From Agrococcus baldri (GTDB taxonomy: Bacteria > Actinomycetota > Actinomycetes > Actinomycetales > Microbacteriaceae): 64,000 nucleotides of DNA. The stretch spans positions 1 to 64,000 of the forward strand of contig BJUU01000008.1 of the NCBI GenBank assembly GCA_007988785.1, given 5' to 3'. Below, piece after piece: positions 8,947 through 17,023 of this stretch (its first letter is position 1; the number at the start of each line of letters is the position of its first letter). Both the position numbers and the translations under genes were made by a program. The notes under the pieces were generated by a model, which was not told where the DNA came from, made no database searches, and saw only the letters and a program-made list of their open reading frames with translations.

Positions 8947-9906
8947 ATGCTGAGAGTTCTCGTCACCCGCCTCGTCTCGAGCGTGGCCGTCTTCCTGCTC
9001 ATCGCAGTGGGACTGTTCGCCCTGGTCCGCCTCGCCCCCGGCGACCCCATCGACATGATGGTGCCGCCGGAGGTGGGGGGCGCCGATCGAGAGGCATACA
9101 CCGCTGCAGTGCGCGAACGGTACGGTCTCGACCAGCCGCTCGTGGTGCAGTTCTGGCGGTGGCTCGGTGGGCTGATGACGGGAGATCTCGGCTTCTCCTA
9201 CACGAACGGCCAGCCGGTCGGCGAGCTCCTCGCCGACCGGCTGGGCCCGACGGCCCTGCTGATGGGGAGCGCGCTGCTCATCGGGCTGCTGATCGCCGTG
9301 CCGGCGGGCGTGATCGCGGCGGTGCGGCAGAACTCGCTCGCGGACTACACGATCAGCTCGGTGAGCGTCGTGGCCATCTCTGTTCCGAGCTTCTTCCTGG
9401 GGATGCTCGCCATCTACTTCTTCGCGGTGAAGCTGCGCCTGCTGCCCTCGTCGGGCATGCACGGAACGGGCCGTGAAGACTTCGGCGACCTGCTGCTGCA
9501 CATGGTCATGCCGGTCGGGCTGCTCGCCCTCGCCAACGCTGCGACCTTCATCCGCTACGTGCGCAGCGGGGTGCTCGAAGAGCTCGGGAAGGACTACGTG
9601 CGCACGATCATCGCGAAGGGCGGAACGCCGGCGAGGGCGCTGCGGCACGCGCTGCGCAACAGCCTGCTGTCGCTCGTGACGGTGCTCGCGATGACGATCC
9701 CCGTCACCCTCTCCGGCGCGGTCGTGCTCGAGCAGATCTTCGCCTGGCCCGGCATGGGCCAGCTGGCGATCTACGCGCTCACCAACCGCGACTACCCGAT
9801 CCTCATCGGGTTCGGTCTCTACATCGCCTTGCTCGTGCTGATCTGCAACCTGATCGCCGACCTGTCCTACTCGATCATCGACCCGAGGGTGAGGACCGCA
9901 CGATGA
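8947..9906 (+). CDS. ABC transporter permease (DppB-type)
   Basis: This 319-residue inner-membrane permease has the DppB pattern: a first membrane helix (VTRLVSSVAVFLLIAVGLF), an extracytoplasmic segment with RLAPGDPID and RYGLDQPL, then about five more helices. The EAA coupling loop is near FIRYVRSGVLEELGKDYVRT. It pairs with the DppC-type permease that follows, and their genes overlap by 4 bp (ATGA at 9903). The start follows the binding-protein stop by 4 nt. Confidence 0.92.
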   Translation: MLRVLVTRLVSSVAVFLLIAVGLFALVRLAPGDPIDMMVPPEVGGADREAYTAAVRERYGLDQPLVVQFWRWLGGLMTGDLGFSYTNGQPVGELLADRLGPTALLMGSALLIGLLIAVPAGVIAAVRQNSLADYTISSVSVVAISVPSFFLGMLAIYFFAVKLRLLPSSGMHGTGREDFGDLLLHMVMPVGLLALANAATFIRYVRSGVLEELGKDYVRTIIAKGGTPARALRHALRNSLLSLVTVLAMTIPVTLSGAVVLEQIFAWPGMGQLAIYALTNRDYPILIGFGLYIALLVLICNLIADLSYSIIDPRVRTAR

Positions 9907-10808
9907 AACGACCCAGCCTGCTTCCCACCTCGGCCGTCAACCTCGTGCCGACGACGCAGCAGTCGTCGCCCGACAAGCTCGCCCTGCGCCGGTTCATGCG
10001 GAACCCGATCGCGATGATCGGCGTGCTCGCGCTGCTGATCACGGTGATCGCGAGCGTGCTCGCCCCGATCATCAGCCCCTACCCTCCGACGGCCATCGAC
10101 CTCACGAACGTGCGCCAGCCCCCATCCGCCGAGCATCTGCTCGGCACCGACTCGACGGGCCGCGACGTCTTCAGCCGGCTGCTCGCGGGCGGACAGATCT
10201 CGCTCATGGTGGGCTTCCTGGCCGCGCTGATGGCGGTCGCGATCGGCACCCTGGCCGGCGTCGCAGCCGGGTGGTTCGGCGGGATCGTCGACGGGATCAT
10301 CAGCCGCATCGTCGACATCATGCTGTCGGTGCCCGCGGTGCTCGTCATCATCGTGCTCGCCGGCGTGATCGGCCCGAGCGTGCCGATGCTCATCGTGGTG
10401 ATCGCCGGCCTCGCCTGGCCGACACCGGCGCGCATCGCCAGAGGCGTGGTCCTCAGCCTCCGGGAGGAGGAGTTCGTCCAGGCCGCCCGCGCGTTCGGCT
10501 CACGGACCGGATTCATCATCTTCCGCCACCTCGTGCCGGGCGTGCTGCCTCCCATCGTGGTCTCCGCGACCCTGCTCGTGGCGGAGTCCGTGCTGCTCGA
10601 GTCGTCCCTGTCGTTCCTCGGCGCCGGTGTCCAGCCACCGCAGTCCAGCTGGGGCAACATGCTCAACGAGGCGCAGTCCCTCACCGTGCTCTCGTCGATG
10701 CCGTGGCTGTGGGTGCCGGCCGGCCTCATGATCGCCATCACCGTCCTGTCCGCGATGGCGGTCGGGGACGGCATCCGCGACGCCATCGACCCCCGGAAGA
10801 ACCGCTGA
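9903..10808 (+). CDS. ABC transporter permease (DppC-type)
   Basis: This 301-residue permease has the DppC features: a short cytoplasmic N-terminus, one helix (MIGVLALLITVIASVLAPII), the HLLGTDSTGRDVFSRLL signature, then about five helices. The EAA loop is near LREEEFVQAARAFG. It forms the membrane channel with the preceding permease. It is translationally coupled to it, and the ATPase gene begins 1 nt after its stop. Confidence 0.92.
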   Translation: MKRPSLLPTSAVNLVPTTQQSSPDKLALRRFMRNPIAMIGVLALLITVIASVLAPIISPYPPTAIDLTNVRQPPSAEHLLGTDSTGRDVFSRLLAGGQISLMVGFLAALMAVAIGTLAGVAAGWFGGIVDGIISRIVDIMLSVPAVLVIIVLAGVIGPSVPMLIVVIAGLAWPTPARIARGVVLSLREEEFVQAARAFGSRTGFIIFRHLVPGVLPPIVVSATLLVAESVLLESSLSFLGAGVQPPQSSWGNMLNEAQSLTVLSSMPWLWVPAGLMIAITVLSAMAVGDGIRDAIDPRKNR

Positions 10809-10809
10809 C

Positions 10810-12474
10810 ATGACCGACGAGACCGCGAAGAAGCCCCTGCTCGCCGTGCGCGAGCTCACGCTCGACATCGCCACGCCGCACGGCACCGTGCGGATCCTCG
10901 AGGACGTCGCCCTGGAGGTGCACCCGGGAGAGATCGTCGGCATCGTCGGCGAGTCCGGATCCGGCAAGAGCATGACCGCGCTCAGCGTGCTCCGGATCCT
11001 GCCTCCCGGGGCACGGATCATCAGCGGCGGCATCGACTTCGAGGGCGTCGACCTCGCGACGCTCAGCGCGCGCCGCATGCGCGGAGTCCGAGGCCGCCGC
11101 ATCGCGATGGTGTTCCAGGATCACATGACGACCCTCGACCCCGTCATCACGATCGGCGCGCAGATCGAGGAGGCCTACCGCATCCACCACCCGCGTGCTC
11201 CTCGCTCCGAAGCGAAGGCGCGGATGATCGAGACGCTGACGCAGGTCGGCGTGCTCGACGCCGCAGAGCGGGCGAAGCAGTACCCGCACCAGTGGTCCGG
11301 CGGCATGCGCCAGCGAGCGGTGATCGCGATGGCGCTCATCAACGATCCCGACGTGATCATCGCGGACGAGCCGACCACCGCCCTCGACGTCACGATCCAG
11401 GCGGAGATCCTCGCCGTGCTGCGCGGGCTCCGCGACAGCCGCGACCTCTCGATCCTGCTCATCACCCATGACATGGGCGTGATCGCCGACATGGCCGATC
11501 GCATCGTCGTGATGAAGGAGGGGAGGATCGTCGAGACGGCGGAGGTGCACGCCCTGTTCGAGTCGCCGGAGCACCCCTACACGCGCAAGCTCCTCGATGC
11601 CGTTCCCCGACCCTCGGCCGAGACCGCCGAGCGCTCGCAGCCGGACGCCGCAGCCCAGGCCGTGCTCGAGGTCGAGGACCTCGTCGTGCAGTACAGCCGC
11701 GGATGGCGCCGAGACGGCTTCCGGGCGGTGGACGGCGTCAGCTTCTCGGTGCCCGAGGGCAAGGTCGTCGGCCTGGTCGGCGAATCGGGATCGGGGAAGT
11801 CGACGATCGGCAAGGCGATCGTGGGGCTCGCGCCGATCACCTCCGGCAGCATCCGGCTCGGCGGCGTCGAGCTGCAGGAGCTGCACGGCCGGGCCGCCCG
11901 CACGGCGCGCGAGACGTACGGCATGGTCTTCCAGGACCCGGCGTCATCGCTGAACCCGAGGATGACGATCGGCGAGTGCATCGCCGAGCCGCTCGTGGCG
12001 CACCGGCGCACGATGTCGCGAACGGCACGGCGTGAGCGGGTCGTCGAGCTGCTCGAGCAGGTCGAGCTGCCCGCCGCGTGGGTGACGCGCTTCCCGCACG
12101 AGCTCTCCGGCGGCCAGCGCCAGCGCGTCGGCGTCGCGCGGGCGCTCGCGCTCGAACCGGAGCTGCTGATCGCCGACGAGCCGACCTCCGCGCTCGACGT
12201 CTCCGTGCAGGCCGCCGTGCTCGAGGTGTTCCAGGAGCTCCAGCAGCGGCTCGGGTTCTCGTGCCTCTTCATCAGCCACGACCTCGCGGTCGTCGAGCTG
12301 CTCTCGGAGAGCGTCGTCGTGCTGCAGCGCGGCCAGATCGTCGAGCAGGGCGATGCGCGGTCCGTGCTGAACGATCCGCAGACCGAGTACGCGCGCCGTC
12401 TCGTCGACGCCGCCCCGCTGCCCGACCCCGCCCGGCAGCGAGCACGTCAGCTCGCAAGCATCCCCACCGTCTAG
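10810..12474 (+). CDS. ABC transporter ATPase, fused DppD-DppF type
   Basis: This 554-residue protein carries two complete ABC cassettes. The first (about 1-265) has Walker A GESGSGKS, signature SGGMRQ and Walker B VIIADEPTTALD. The second (about 280-540) has Walker A GESGSGKSTIG, signature LSGGQRQR and Walker B LLIADEPTSALD. Each cassette has an HD switch (ITHDMGV, ISHDLAV). Fusion of the two ATPases into one chain is common in actinobacterial peptide-type importers. It completes the four-protein importer 7338-12474. Both sites keep all catalytic motifs, so both should hydrolyse ATP. Confidence 0.93.
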   Translation: MTDETAKKPLLAVRELTLDIATPHGTVRILEDVALEVHPGEIVGIVGESGSGKSMTALSVLRILPPGARIISGGIDFEGVDLATLSARRMRGVRGRRIAMVFQDHMTTLDPVITIGAQIEEAYRIHHPRAPRSEAKARMIETLTQVGVLDAAERAKQYPHQWSGGMRQRAVIAMALINDPDVIIADEPTTALDVTIQAEILAVLRGLRDSRDLSILLITHDMGVIADMADRIVVMKEGRIVETAEVHALFESPEHPYTRKLLDAVPRPSAETAERSQPDAAAQAVLEVEDLVVQYSRGWRRDGFRAVDGVSFSVPEGKVVGLVGESGSGKSTIGKAIVGLAPITSGSIRLGGVELQELHGRAARTARETYGMVFQDPASSLNPRMTIGECIAEPLVAHRRTMSRTARRERVVELLEQVELPAAWVTRFPHELSGGQRQRVGVARALALEPELLIADEPTSALDVSVQAAVLEVFQELQQRLGFSCLFISHDLAVVELLSESVVVLQRGQIVEQGDARSVLNDPQTEYARRLVDAAPLPDPARQRARQLASIPTV

Positions 12475-12514
12475 ATCCGTCCACCCCACCCCAACCCCAA
12501 CAGGAGAGCACGCC

Positions 12515-13360
12515 ATGCGCGTCATGACCGTCTACGCACATCCCGCCGACACCATCACCAACTGCGGCGGCACGCTCGCGCTGCACGCCGACGCCGGTGA
12601 CGAGATCGTCGCGGTGATCCTCACGCACGGCGGCCGCATCCACCCCAACGTGTATGCCGAGGAGGCGCGCAAGGAGGACGCCGACTCGAGCCTCGTCGCC
12701 GCCGACAGGGCCGAGATCATCGAGAACAAGAAGGGCGAGCTGCGCCGTGCCGCCGAGATCATCGGCATCGGCACCATCGAGTTCCTCGACCACGACGACG
12801 CCATCAGCGTCGTCCGCGAGGACATGGTGGACCAGGTCGCCGAGCTGATCGCGAAGCACCGGCCGGACGTCATCATCGCCGACTACCCGCAGAACCCCGC
12901 GGTCACGAACTCCGCCCACACCATCGCGACGATGACGCTGATCGCGGCGCTCGATCGCGCGGCCCAGTTCCTCAAGAACCTGGACGGCAAAGAGGAGGTC
13001 AACGTCAAGCAGGTGTTCCTGGGCGGGCTTCCCGTGCTGACGAACGACGCGCTGTCGACCTACGGCGTGCGCAACGACCTCCTCATCGACATCACCTCGG
13101 TCGTCGGCCGCAAGATCGCGGCGATGGACTGCTTCGCCAGCCAGGGCTACGGCGGCCCCTTCGCCCGCAAGCTGATCGAGGCGAGCAACGGCGAGTTCGG
13201 GCGCTGGGCGGGCGTGGCGCTCGCGGAGCCCTACGTGCGGTTCCGCAGCGAGACGCGGTCGCTGCTGCCGGTCACCGACTACGCCGAGGCCGCCGATCCG
13301 CTCACCCGCCACGTCTCGTACTCGCAGTTCGACGTGCGGCGCGCCTTCCCGGTCGCGTAG
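12515..13360 (+). CDS. PIG-L-fold metal-dependent enzyme with HPAD motif
   Basis: This 281-residue PIG-L/LmbE-fold protein begins with the zinc motif region MTVYAHPAD (H9, D12). A later VTNSAHTI probably provides the third ligand histidine. In classical PIG-L deacetylases the motif is HPDDE, in which the first Asp is the general base and the second Asp binds zinc. Here the first Asp is Ala11 and the Glu is Thr13, so ordinary N-deacetylation is doubtful. As I recall, the PIG-L-fold hydratase GalB also lacks this base, so a hydratase or lyase role is possible. RBS AGGAGA lies upstream. It sits between the importer and the PLP enzyme in the operon. Confidence 0.8.
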   Translation: MRVMTVYAHPADTITNCGGTLALHADAGDEIVAVILTHGGRIHPNVYAEEARKEDADSSLVAADRAEIIENKKGELRRAAEIIGIGTIEFLDHDDAISVVREDMVDQVAELIAKHRPDVIIADYPQNPAVTNSAHTIATMTLIAALDRAAQFLKNLDGKEEVNVKQVFLGGLPVLTNDALSTYGVRNDLLIDITSVVGRKIAAMDCFASQGYGGPFARKLIEASNGEFGRWAGVALAEPYVRFRSETRSLLPVTDYAEAADPLTRHVSYSQFDVRRAFPVA

Positions 13361-13391
13361 GCACCACATCCGCCTGCCTCCCGGAGAGCCC

Positions 13392-14501
13392 ATGACCGTC
13401 ACCGTGCCCGACCTCATCGGCCGCTCGATCGATGCGCTGCCGACCCCCTCCGTGCTGATCGACCTGGCGACGCTGCGCCGCACCATCGCGCAGATGGCCG
13501 ACGCTGCGCGCGGCTTCGGCGTCGCCCTGCGCCCGCACTGGAAGACGAGCAAGTGCGCCGAGGTCGGCCGTCTGCAGCTCGGCGCGGGGGCGGTCGGGCT
13601 GACGGCGGCGACAGCCGCAGAGGTCGAGGCGCTCGTCGAGGCCGGGTTCGAGGACGTCTTCTGGGCGTATCCGCCCGTGGGCGCGCATCGCATCGGCACC
13701 GCGCTGCGCGCCGCGCGGCGGGCACGTGTGATCATCGGGCTCGACTCGCTCGCGTCAGCCGAGCCGCTCTCCGCGGCCGCCGCCGCCGACGGCATCGATC
13801 TCGAGGTCCGGCTCGAGGTCGACTCCGGGCTCGGCCGCACCGGTGTCCGGGCCGAGGACGCGCTGGCGGTCGCACGGCGTCTCGCGCGCATGCCGGGGCT
13901 CGTGCTGGAGGGCGTCTTCACGCACGAGGGGCACGTGCAGGGCCTGGGCGCCGATCCAGAACGGCGCACCGAGGTCGGCACGGCGGCCGGGCAGCTGCTC
14001 GTGGAGGTCGCCGAGGCGCTGCGGGCCGACGGGCTCGAGGTGCCGAGCGTCTCGGTCGGCTCGACCGCCGGCGCGCGCTCCGCCCCTCGCGTTCCGGGCG
14101 TGACCGAGGCTCGCCCAGGGACCTACGTCTACGGGGACGAGAACCAGGTCGCGATCGGCACCGTCGATCCGGCTGACACCGCGATGAGCGTGCTCAGCCG
14201 AGTGATCAGCACGCAGCGCGGCGAGCCGATGCTGGTCGATGCCGGGATCAAGGCCATGAGCTCGGACGGGAGCATGCACGGCGACGGCCGCATCGGGACC
14301 GTGGTCTCCGACAGCGGCGGCGTGCTCGCGACCGGTCACGAGGAGCACGGCTTCCTCCGCGGCTCGTCTCCGCTGCAGGTCGGTGACATGATCCGCATCC
14401 GCCCCAACCATGCCTGCGGGCTCACCAACATGCACTCGCAGGTCTTCGCCGTCGAGGACGGCGTCGTCGTCGACATCTGGCCCATCCTGGGCCGCCACTA
14501 G
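13392..14501 (+). CDS. D-threonine aldolase/D-serine dehydratase-like PLP enzyme (fold type III)
   Basis: This 369-residue protein matches the DSD1/D-threonine-aldolase family. The alanine-racemase-like N-terminal barrel has the Schiff-base lysine in LRPHWKTSK (K51). The C-terminal beta domain has the metal-binding histidine and cysteine in RPNHACGLT. Family members cleave D-beta-hydroxy-amino acids to glycine and an aldehyde, or dehydrate D-serine-like substrates to 2-oxo acids plus ammonia. GGAG precedes ATG 13392. With the D-aminoacylase and RidA nearby, this strongly suggests D-amino-acid chemistry in the operon. The exact substrate is unknown. Confidence 0.88.
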   Translation: MTVTVPDLIGRSIDALPTPSVLIDLATLRRTIAQMADAARGFGVALRPHWKTSKCAEVGRLQLGAGAVGLTAATAAEVEALVEAGFEDVFWAYPPVGAHRIGTALRAARRARVIIGLDSLASAEPLSAAAAADGIDLEVRLEVDSGLGRTGVRAEDALAVARRLARMPGLVLEGVFTHEGHVQGLGADPERRTEVGTAAGQLLVEVAEALRADGLEVPSVSVGSTAGARSAPRVPGVTEARPGTYVYGDENQVAIGTVDPADTAMSVLSRVISTQRGEPMLVDAGIKAMSSDGSMHGDGRIGTVVSDSGGVLATGHEEHGFLRGSSPLQVGDMIRIRPNHACGLTNMHSQVFAVEDGVVVDIWPILGRH

Positions 14502-14512
14502 AAAGGAATCTC

Positions 14513-14887
14513 ATGCAGCAGATCACCGCACCCACAGCTCCGGCGCCGGCCGGGCCCTACTCATCCGGCATCGTCAGCGGGGGCTTCCTGTTCCTCGCAG
14601 GGCAGGGGCCCTTCAACACCGAGGGCGAGATCGTCGGTGCGACGTTCGCTGAACAGGTCGAGCAGACCTTCGCGAACCTCGAGGCCGTCGCTGCTGCGGC
14701 AGGCACCTCGATGCGCAACGCGGTGCGCATCGGCGTCTACCTGAACGACATGACCGACTGGCCGGAGTTCAACGAGGTCTCGCAGCGATTCCTCGGCACG
14801 CCCTACCCCGCGCGCACGTCGATCCAGGCCGACCTGAGCGGCTTCCTCGTCGAGATCGATGCGGTCGTCGCCATCGCGGGCGAGTGA
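14513..14887 (+). CDS. RidA-family protein (enamine/imine deaminase)
   Basis: This 124-residue YjgF/YER057c/UK114 protein keeps the carboxylate-binding arginine in YPARTSI (R101), the hallmark of active RidA enzymes. RidA hydrolyses reactive enamine/imine intermediates released by PLP dehydratases. The gene directly follows the PLP enzyme and has a good AAAGGA ribosome binding site. Its place suggests that the PLP enzyme upstream releases an imino or enamino acid. That would favour a dehydratase-type reaction over an aldolase one, which is inference from context. Confidence 0.88.
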   Translation: MQQITAPTAPAPAGPYSSGIVSGGFLFLAGQGPFNTEGEIVGATFAEQVEQTFANLEAVAAAAGTSMRNAVRIGVYLNDMTDWPEFNEVSQRFLGTPYPARTSIQADLSGFLVEIDAVVAIAGE

Positions 14888-15750
14888 CGCGCATGGAGCT
14901 GATGCGCATCGGCGCGATCGGCAGCGAGCGCCCCGTCGTGCGGCAGGGCGGCACGACGTACGCGCTGGGCGTCCTCACCCGAGACATCGACGGCGCCTTC
15001 CTCGCGGGCGATGGGATCGGCCGCGTCGCGCGGGCGCTCGCCGCGGGTGAGCTTCCCGTGGTGAGCGTCGAGGGCGAACGCGTCGGCGCGCCGATCGCCC
15101 GGCCAGCGGCGGTGATCTGCATCGGCCAGAACTACGCGGCGCACGCGGCGGAGTCGGGTTCGGAGCCGCCTGGCGAGCTGATCATCTTCTTCAAGCACCC
15201 CAACACGGTCGTCGGAGCCTTCGACGACGTCGTCATCCCGCCGGGCGCCGAGAAGGTCGACTGGGAGGTCGAGCTCGGCGTGGTCATCGGACGCACCGCG
15301 AGCCGGCTCTCCTCGCGCGACGAGGCGGAGGCCGCGATCGCCGGGTACGTCGTGTGCAACGACGTCTCCGAGCGGGAGCACCAGCTCGTGACCTCGCTGG
15401 GGCAGTGGTCGAAGGGCAAGACCGCGCCGACGTTCTGCCCCGTCGGGCCCGTGCTCGTCCCCGCCGACGAGGTCGACCCGGGAGACCTGCGGCTCTGGTC
15501 GACGGTGAACGGGGAGCCGCGTCAGGATTCGACCACGGCCGACCTCATCTTCGACGTGCCCGCCATCGTCCTGGGGCTGTCGCAGCACGTGCAGCTCGAG
15601 CCCGGCGACCTCATCTGCACCGGCACGCCGCAGGGCGTCGCGCTCTCAGGCCGCTTCCCCTACCTCGCGGCCGGCGACGTCATGGAGATGGGCGTGGTCG
15701 GCCTCGGCCAGCAGCGCTCGCGCCTGGTCGGGGCGAGCGCGCGGGCGTGA
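14884..15750 (+). CDS. Fumarylacetoacetate hydrolase (FAH) family protein 2
   Basis: This 288-residue FAH-fold protein has CIGQNYAAHAAE, the metal-binding strand VDWEVELGVVIG, GYVVCNDVSEREHQ and the C-terminal LEPGDLICTGTPQGVAL signature. Its N-terminal domain differs from that of the first FAH gene (6424-7269), so the two are not recent duplicates and probably act on different acylpyruvate or 2-keto-3-deoxy intermediates. The start is GTG 14884 (overlapping the RidA stop) or ATG 14893. It is the last gene of the run and is followed by a G/C-rich hairpin at 15788. Confidence 0.87.
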   Translation: MTRMELMRIGAIGSERPVVRQGGTTYALGVLTRDIDGAFLAGDGIGRVARALAAGELPVVSVEGERVGAPIARPAAVICIGQNYAAHAAESGSEPPGELIIFFKHPNTVVGAFDDVVIPPGAEKVDWEVELGVVIGRTASRLSSRDEAEAAIAGYVVCNDVSEREHQLVTSLGQWSKGKTAPTFCPVGPVLVPADEVDPGDLRLWSTVNGEPRQDSTTADLIFDVPAIVLGLSQHVQLEPGDLICTGTPQGVALSGRFPYLAAGDVMEMGVVGLGQQRSRLVGASARA

Positions 15751-15787
15751 GCCCGTCGACCACCCAGCGCTACGTCGTCGGCTCAGA

Positions 15788-15809
15788 TCCCGCGGCGCCG
15801 CCCGCGGGA
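15788..15809. terminator. GC-rich hairpin after the catabolic operon
   Basis: TCCCGCGG and CCGCGGGA form a perfect 8-bp stem around a 6-nt loop, 38 bp after the last stop codon. There is no T tract, which is usual for high-GC actinobacteria. The rest of the gap to 15957 shows only the leaderless -10 box at 15945. Confidence 0.45.
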
Positions 15810-15944
15810 CGACGGAACCCGCGCCCCTGAGCGGTGATGACCGTTGACCTGCAGTAGCTCTGATCGGGGTGGTGTGCGACGGCAGCAGGGTCATCCGCGA
15901 GCGTCGCCTGGGGAGAGCGCGAGCCGTGTGTCGGTGCTCTGCTC

Positions 15945-15950
15945 TACCGT
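15945..15950 (+). promoter_or_regulatory. -10 box of a leaderless promoter (YhcG gene)
   Basis: TACCGT ends 7 nt before ATG 15958, and no ribosome binding site lies between them. Confidence 0.45.
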
Positions 15951-15957
15951 CCCGGCC

Positions 15958-16980
15958 ATGAGCGAGCTGCAGTTGCCCGAACGGTACGACGAGATCCTGA
16001 CCGCGCTGAAGGCGCAAGTGCGCGGAGCCCGCCTCCGAGCGCATCGCGCGATCAACACGGACCTGATCCAGCTGTACTGGCAGATCGGGCGCACCATCCT
16101 CGAGCAGCAGCGAGAGGCGGGATGGGGCGGCAAGGTCGTGGAGCGACTGGCGCACGATCTGCGGCGGGAGTTCCCTGAGATGACGGGGCTGTCGCGACGC
16201 AATCTCCTCTACATGAGGAGCTTCGCCGAAGCATGGAATGACGAATCGTCAATTGTGCAACAACCTGTTGCACAATTGCCGTGGGGCCACATCACGGTGC
16301 TGGTGGACAAGCTCCGCGATCAGGATCAGCGCGAGTGGTACGCGGCTCGCGCAGCCGAAGAAGGCTGGTCGCGGGCGCTCCTCGAGCACAACATCATGGG
16401 GCAGTTGCGGCAGCGCGAGGGCGCCGCGCCGAGCAGCTTCGACGAGCAGCTCGAGCAGCGGGATGCGCGGCTGGCGCAGGCGATCTCGAAGGATCCGTAC
16501 GTCTTCGACTTCCTGGGCTTGGGCAAGGAGGCCGCCGAGCGCGACCTCGAGCAGGCGATGATGGATCGCATCGTCGACGTGCTGCGCGAGCTCGGCCCCG
16601 GCTGGGCCTTCGTCGACCGGCAGAAGCACCTTGAGATCGACGGTGACGACTTCTACATCGACCTGCTCTTCTTCCACACCGAGCAGCTGCGCTACGTCGT
16701 CTTCGAGCTCAAGGCGGGCAGGTTCAAGCCCGAGTACACCGGCCAGCTGGGCTTCTACGTCGCCGTGGTCGACGACCTCATCCGGCGGCCGCAGCACGCA
16801 CCGACGGTCGGCATCGTCCTCTGCGCCGACAAGAACGAATCGGTCGTGCGCTACTCGCTGCGCGCCGCCGCCGGCGCGCTCGCGGTCTCGTCATTCACCT
16901 ACGAAGGCCTGCCTGCCGAGGAGCGCGCCGCGCTGCCCGACGCGGATCGCATCGCGCACGCGCTCGACGGGGTCTCGTGA
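15958..16980 (+). CDS. YhcG/DUF1016-family PDDEXK nuclease-domain protein
   Basis: This 340-residue protein has the DUF1016 layout: an N-terminal helical domain (about 1-165, with YWQIGRTILEQQ and LSRRNLLYMRSF), a WGH motif, then a PDDEXK nuclease-like domain (about 215-330) with DDFYIDLLFFH and the ELKAGRF core. Members are linked to DNA repair, restriction or phage defence, but their role is poorly known. Here it stands alone, with no restriction, methylase or toxin gene beside it. The start is ATG 15958 after TACCGT-N7. The codons around the QQPVAQLPWG motif are unusually A/T-rich and form a perfect palindrome (16250-16278). Confidence 0.85.
   Translation: MSELQLPERYDEILTALKAQVRGARLRAHRAINTDLIQLYWQIGRTILEQQREAGWGGKVVERLAHDLRREFPEMTGLSRRNLLYMRSFAEAWNDESSIVQQPVAQLPWGHITVLVDKLRDQDQREWYAARAAEEGWSRALLEHNIMGQLRQREGAAPSSFDEQLEQRDARLAQAISKDPYVFDFLGLGKEAAERDLEQAMMDRIVDVLRELGPGWAFVDRQKHLEIDGDDFYIDLLFFHTEQLRYVVFELKAGRFKPEYTGQLGFYVAVVDDLIRRPQHAPTVGIVLCADKNESVVRYSLRAAAGALAVSSFTYEGLPAEERAALPDADRIAHALDGVS
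16250..16278. repeat. Perfect 13-bp inverted repeat inside the YhcG coding region
   Basis: CAATTGTGCAACA and TGTTGCACAATTG flank a 3-nt centre. The stretch is A/T-rich and uses rare codons (TCA, ATT, CAA, CCT, TTG) in an otherwise G/C-ending gene. It encodes the conserved SIVQQPVAQLP segment of the family. Confidence 0.85.
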
Positions 16981-17023
16981 CGCGTGCGGCCTGCAGCCAC
17001 GCGCTCCTCGACCAGCGGAGAAG

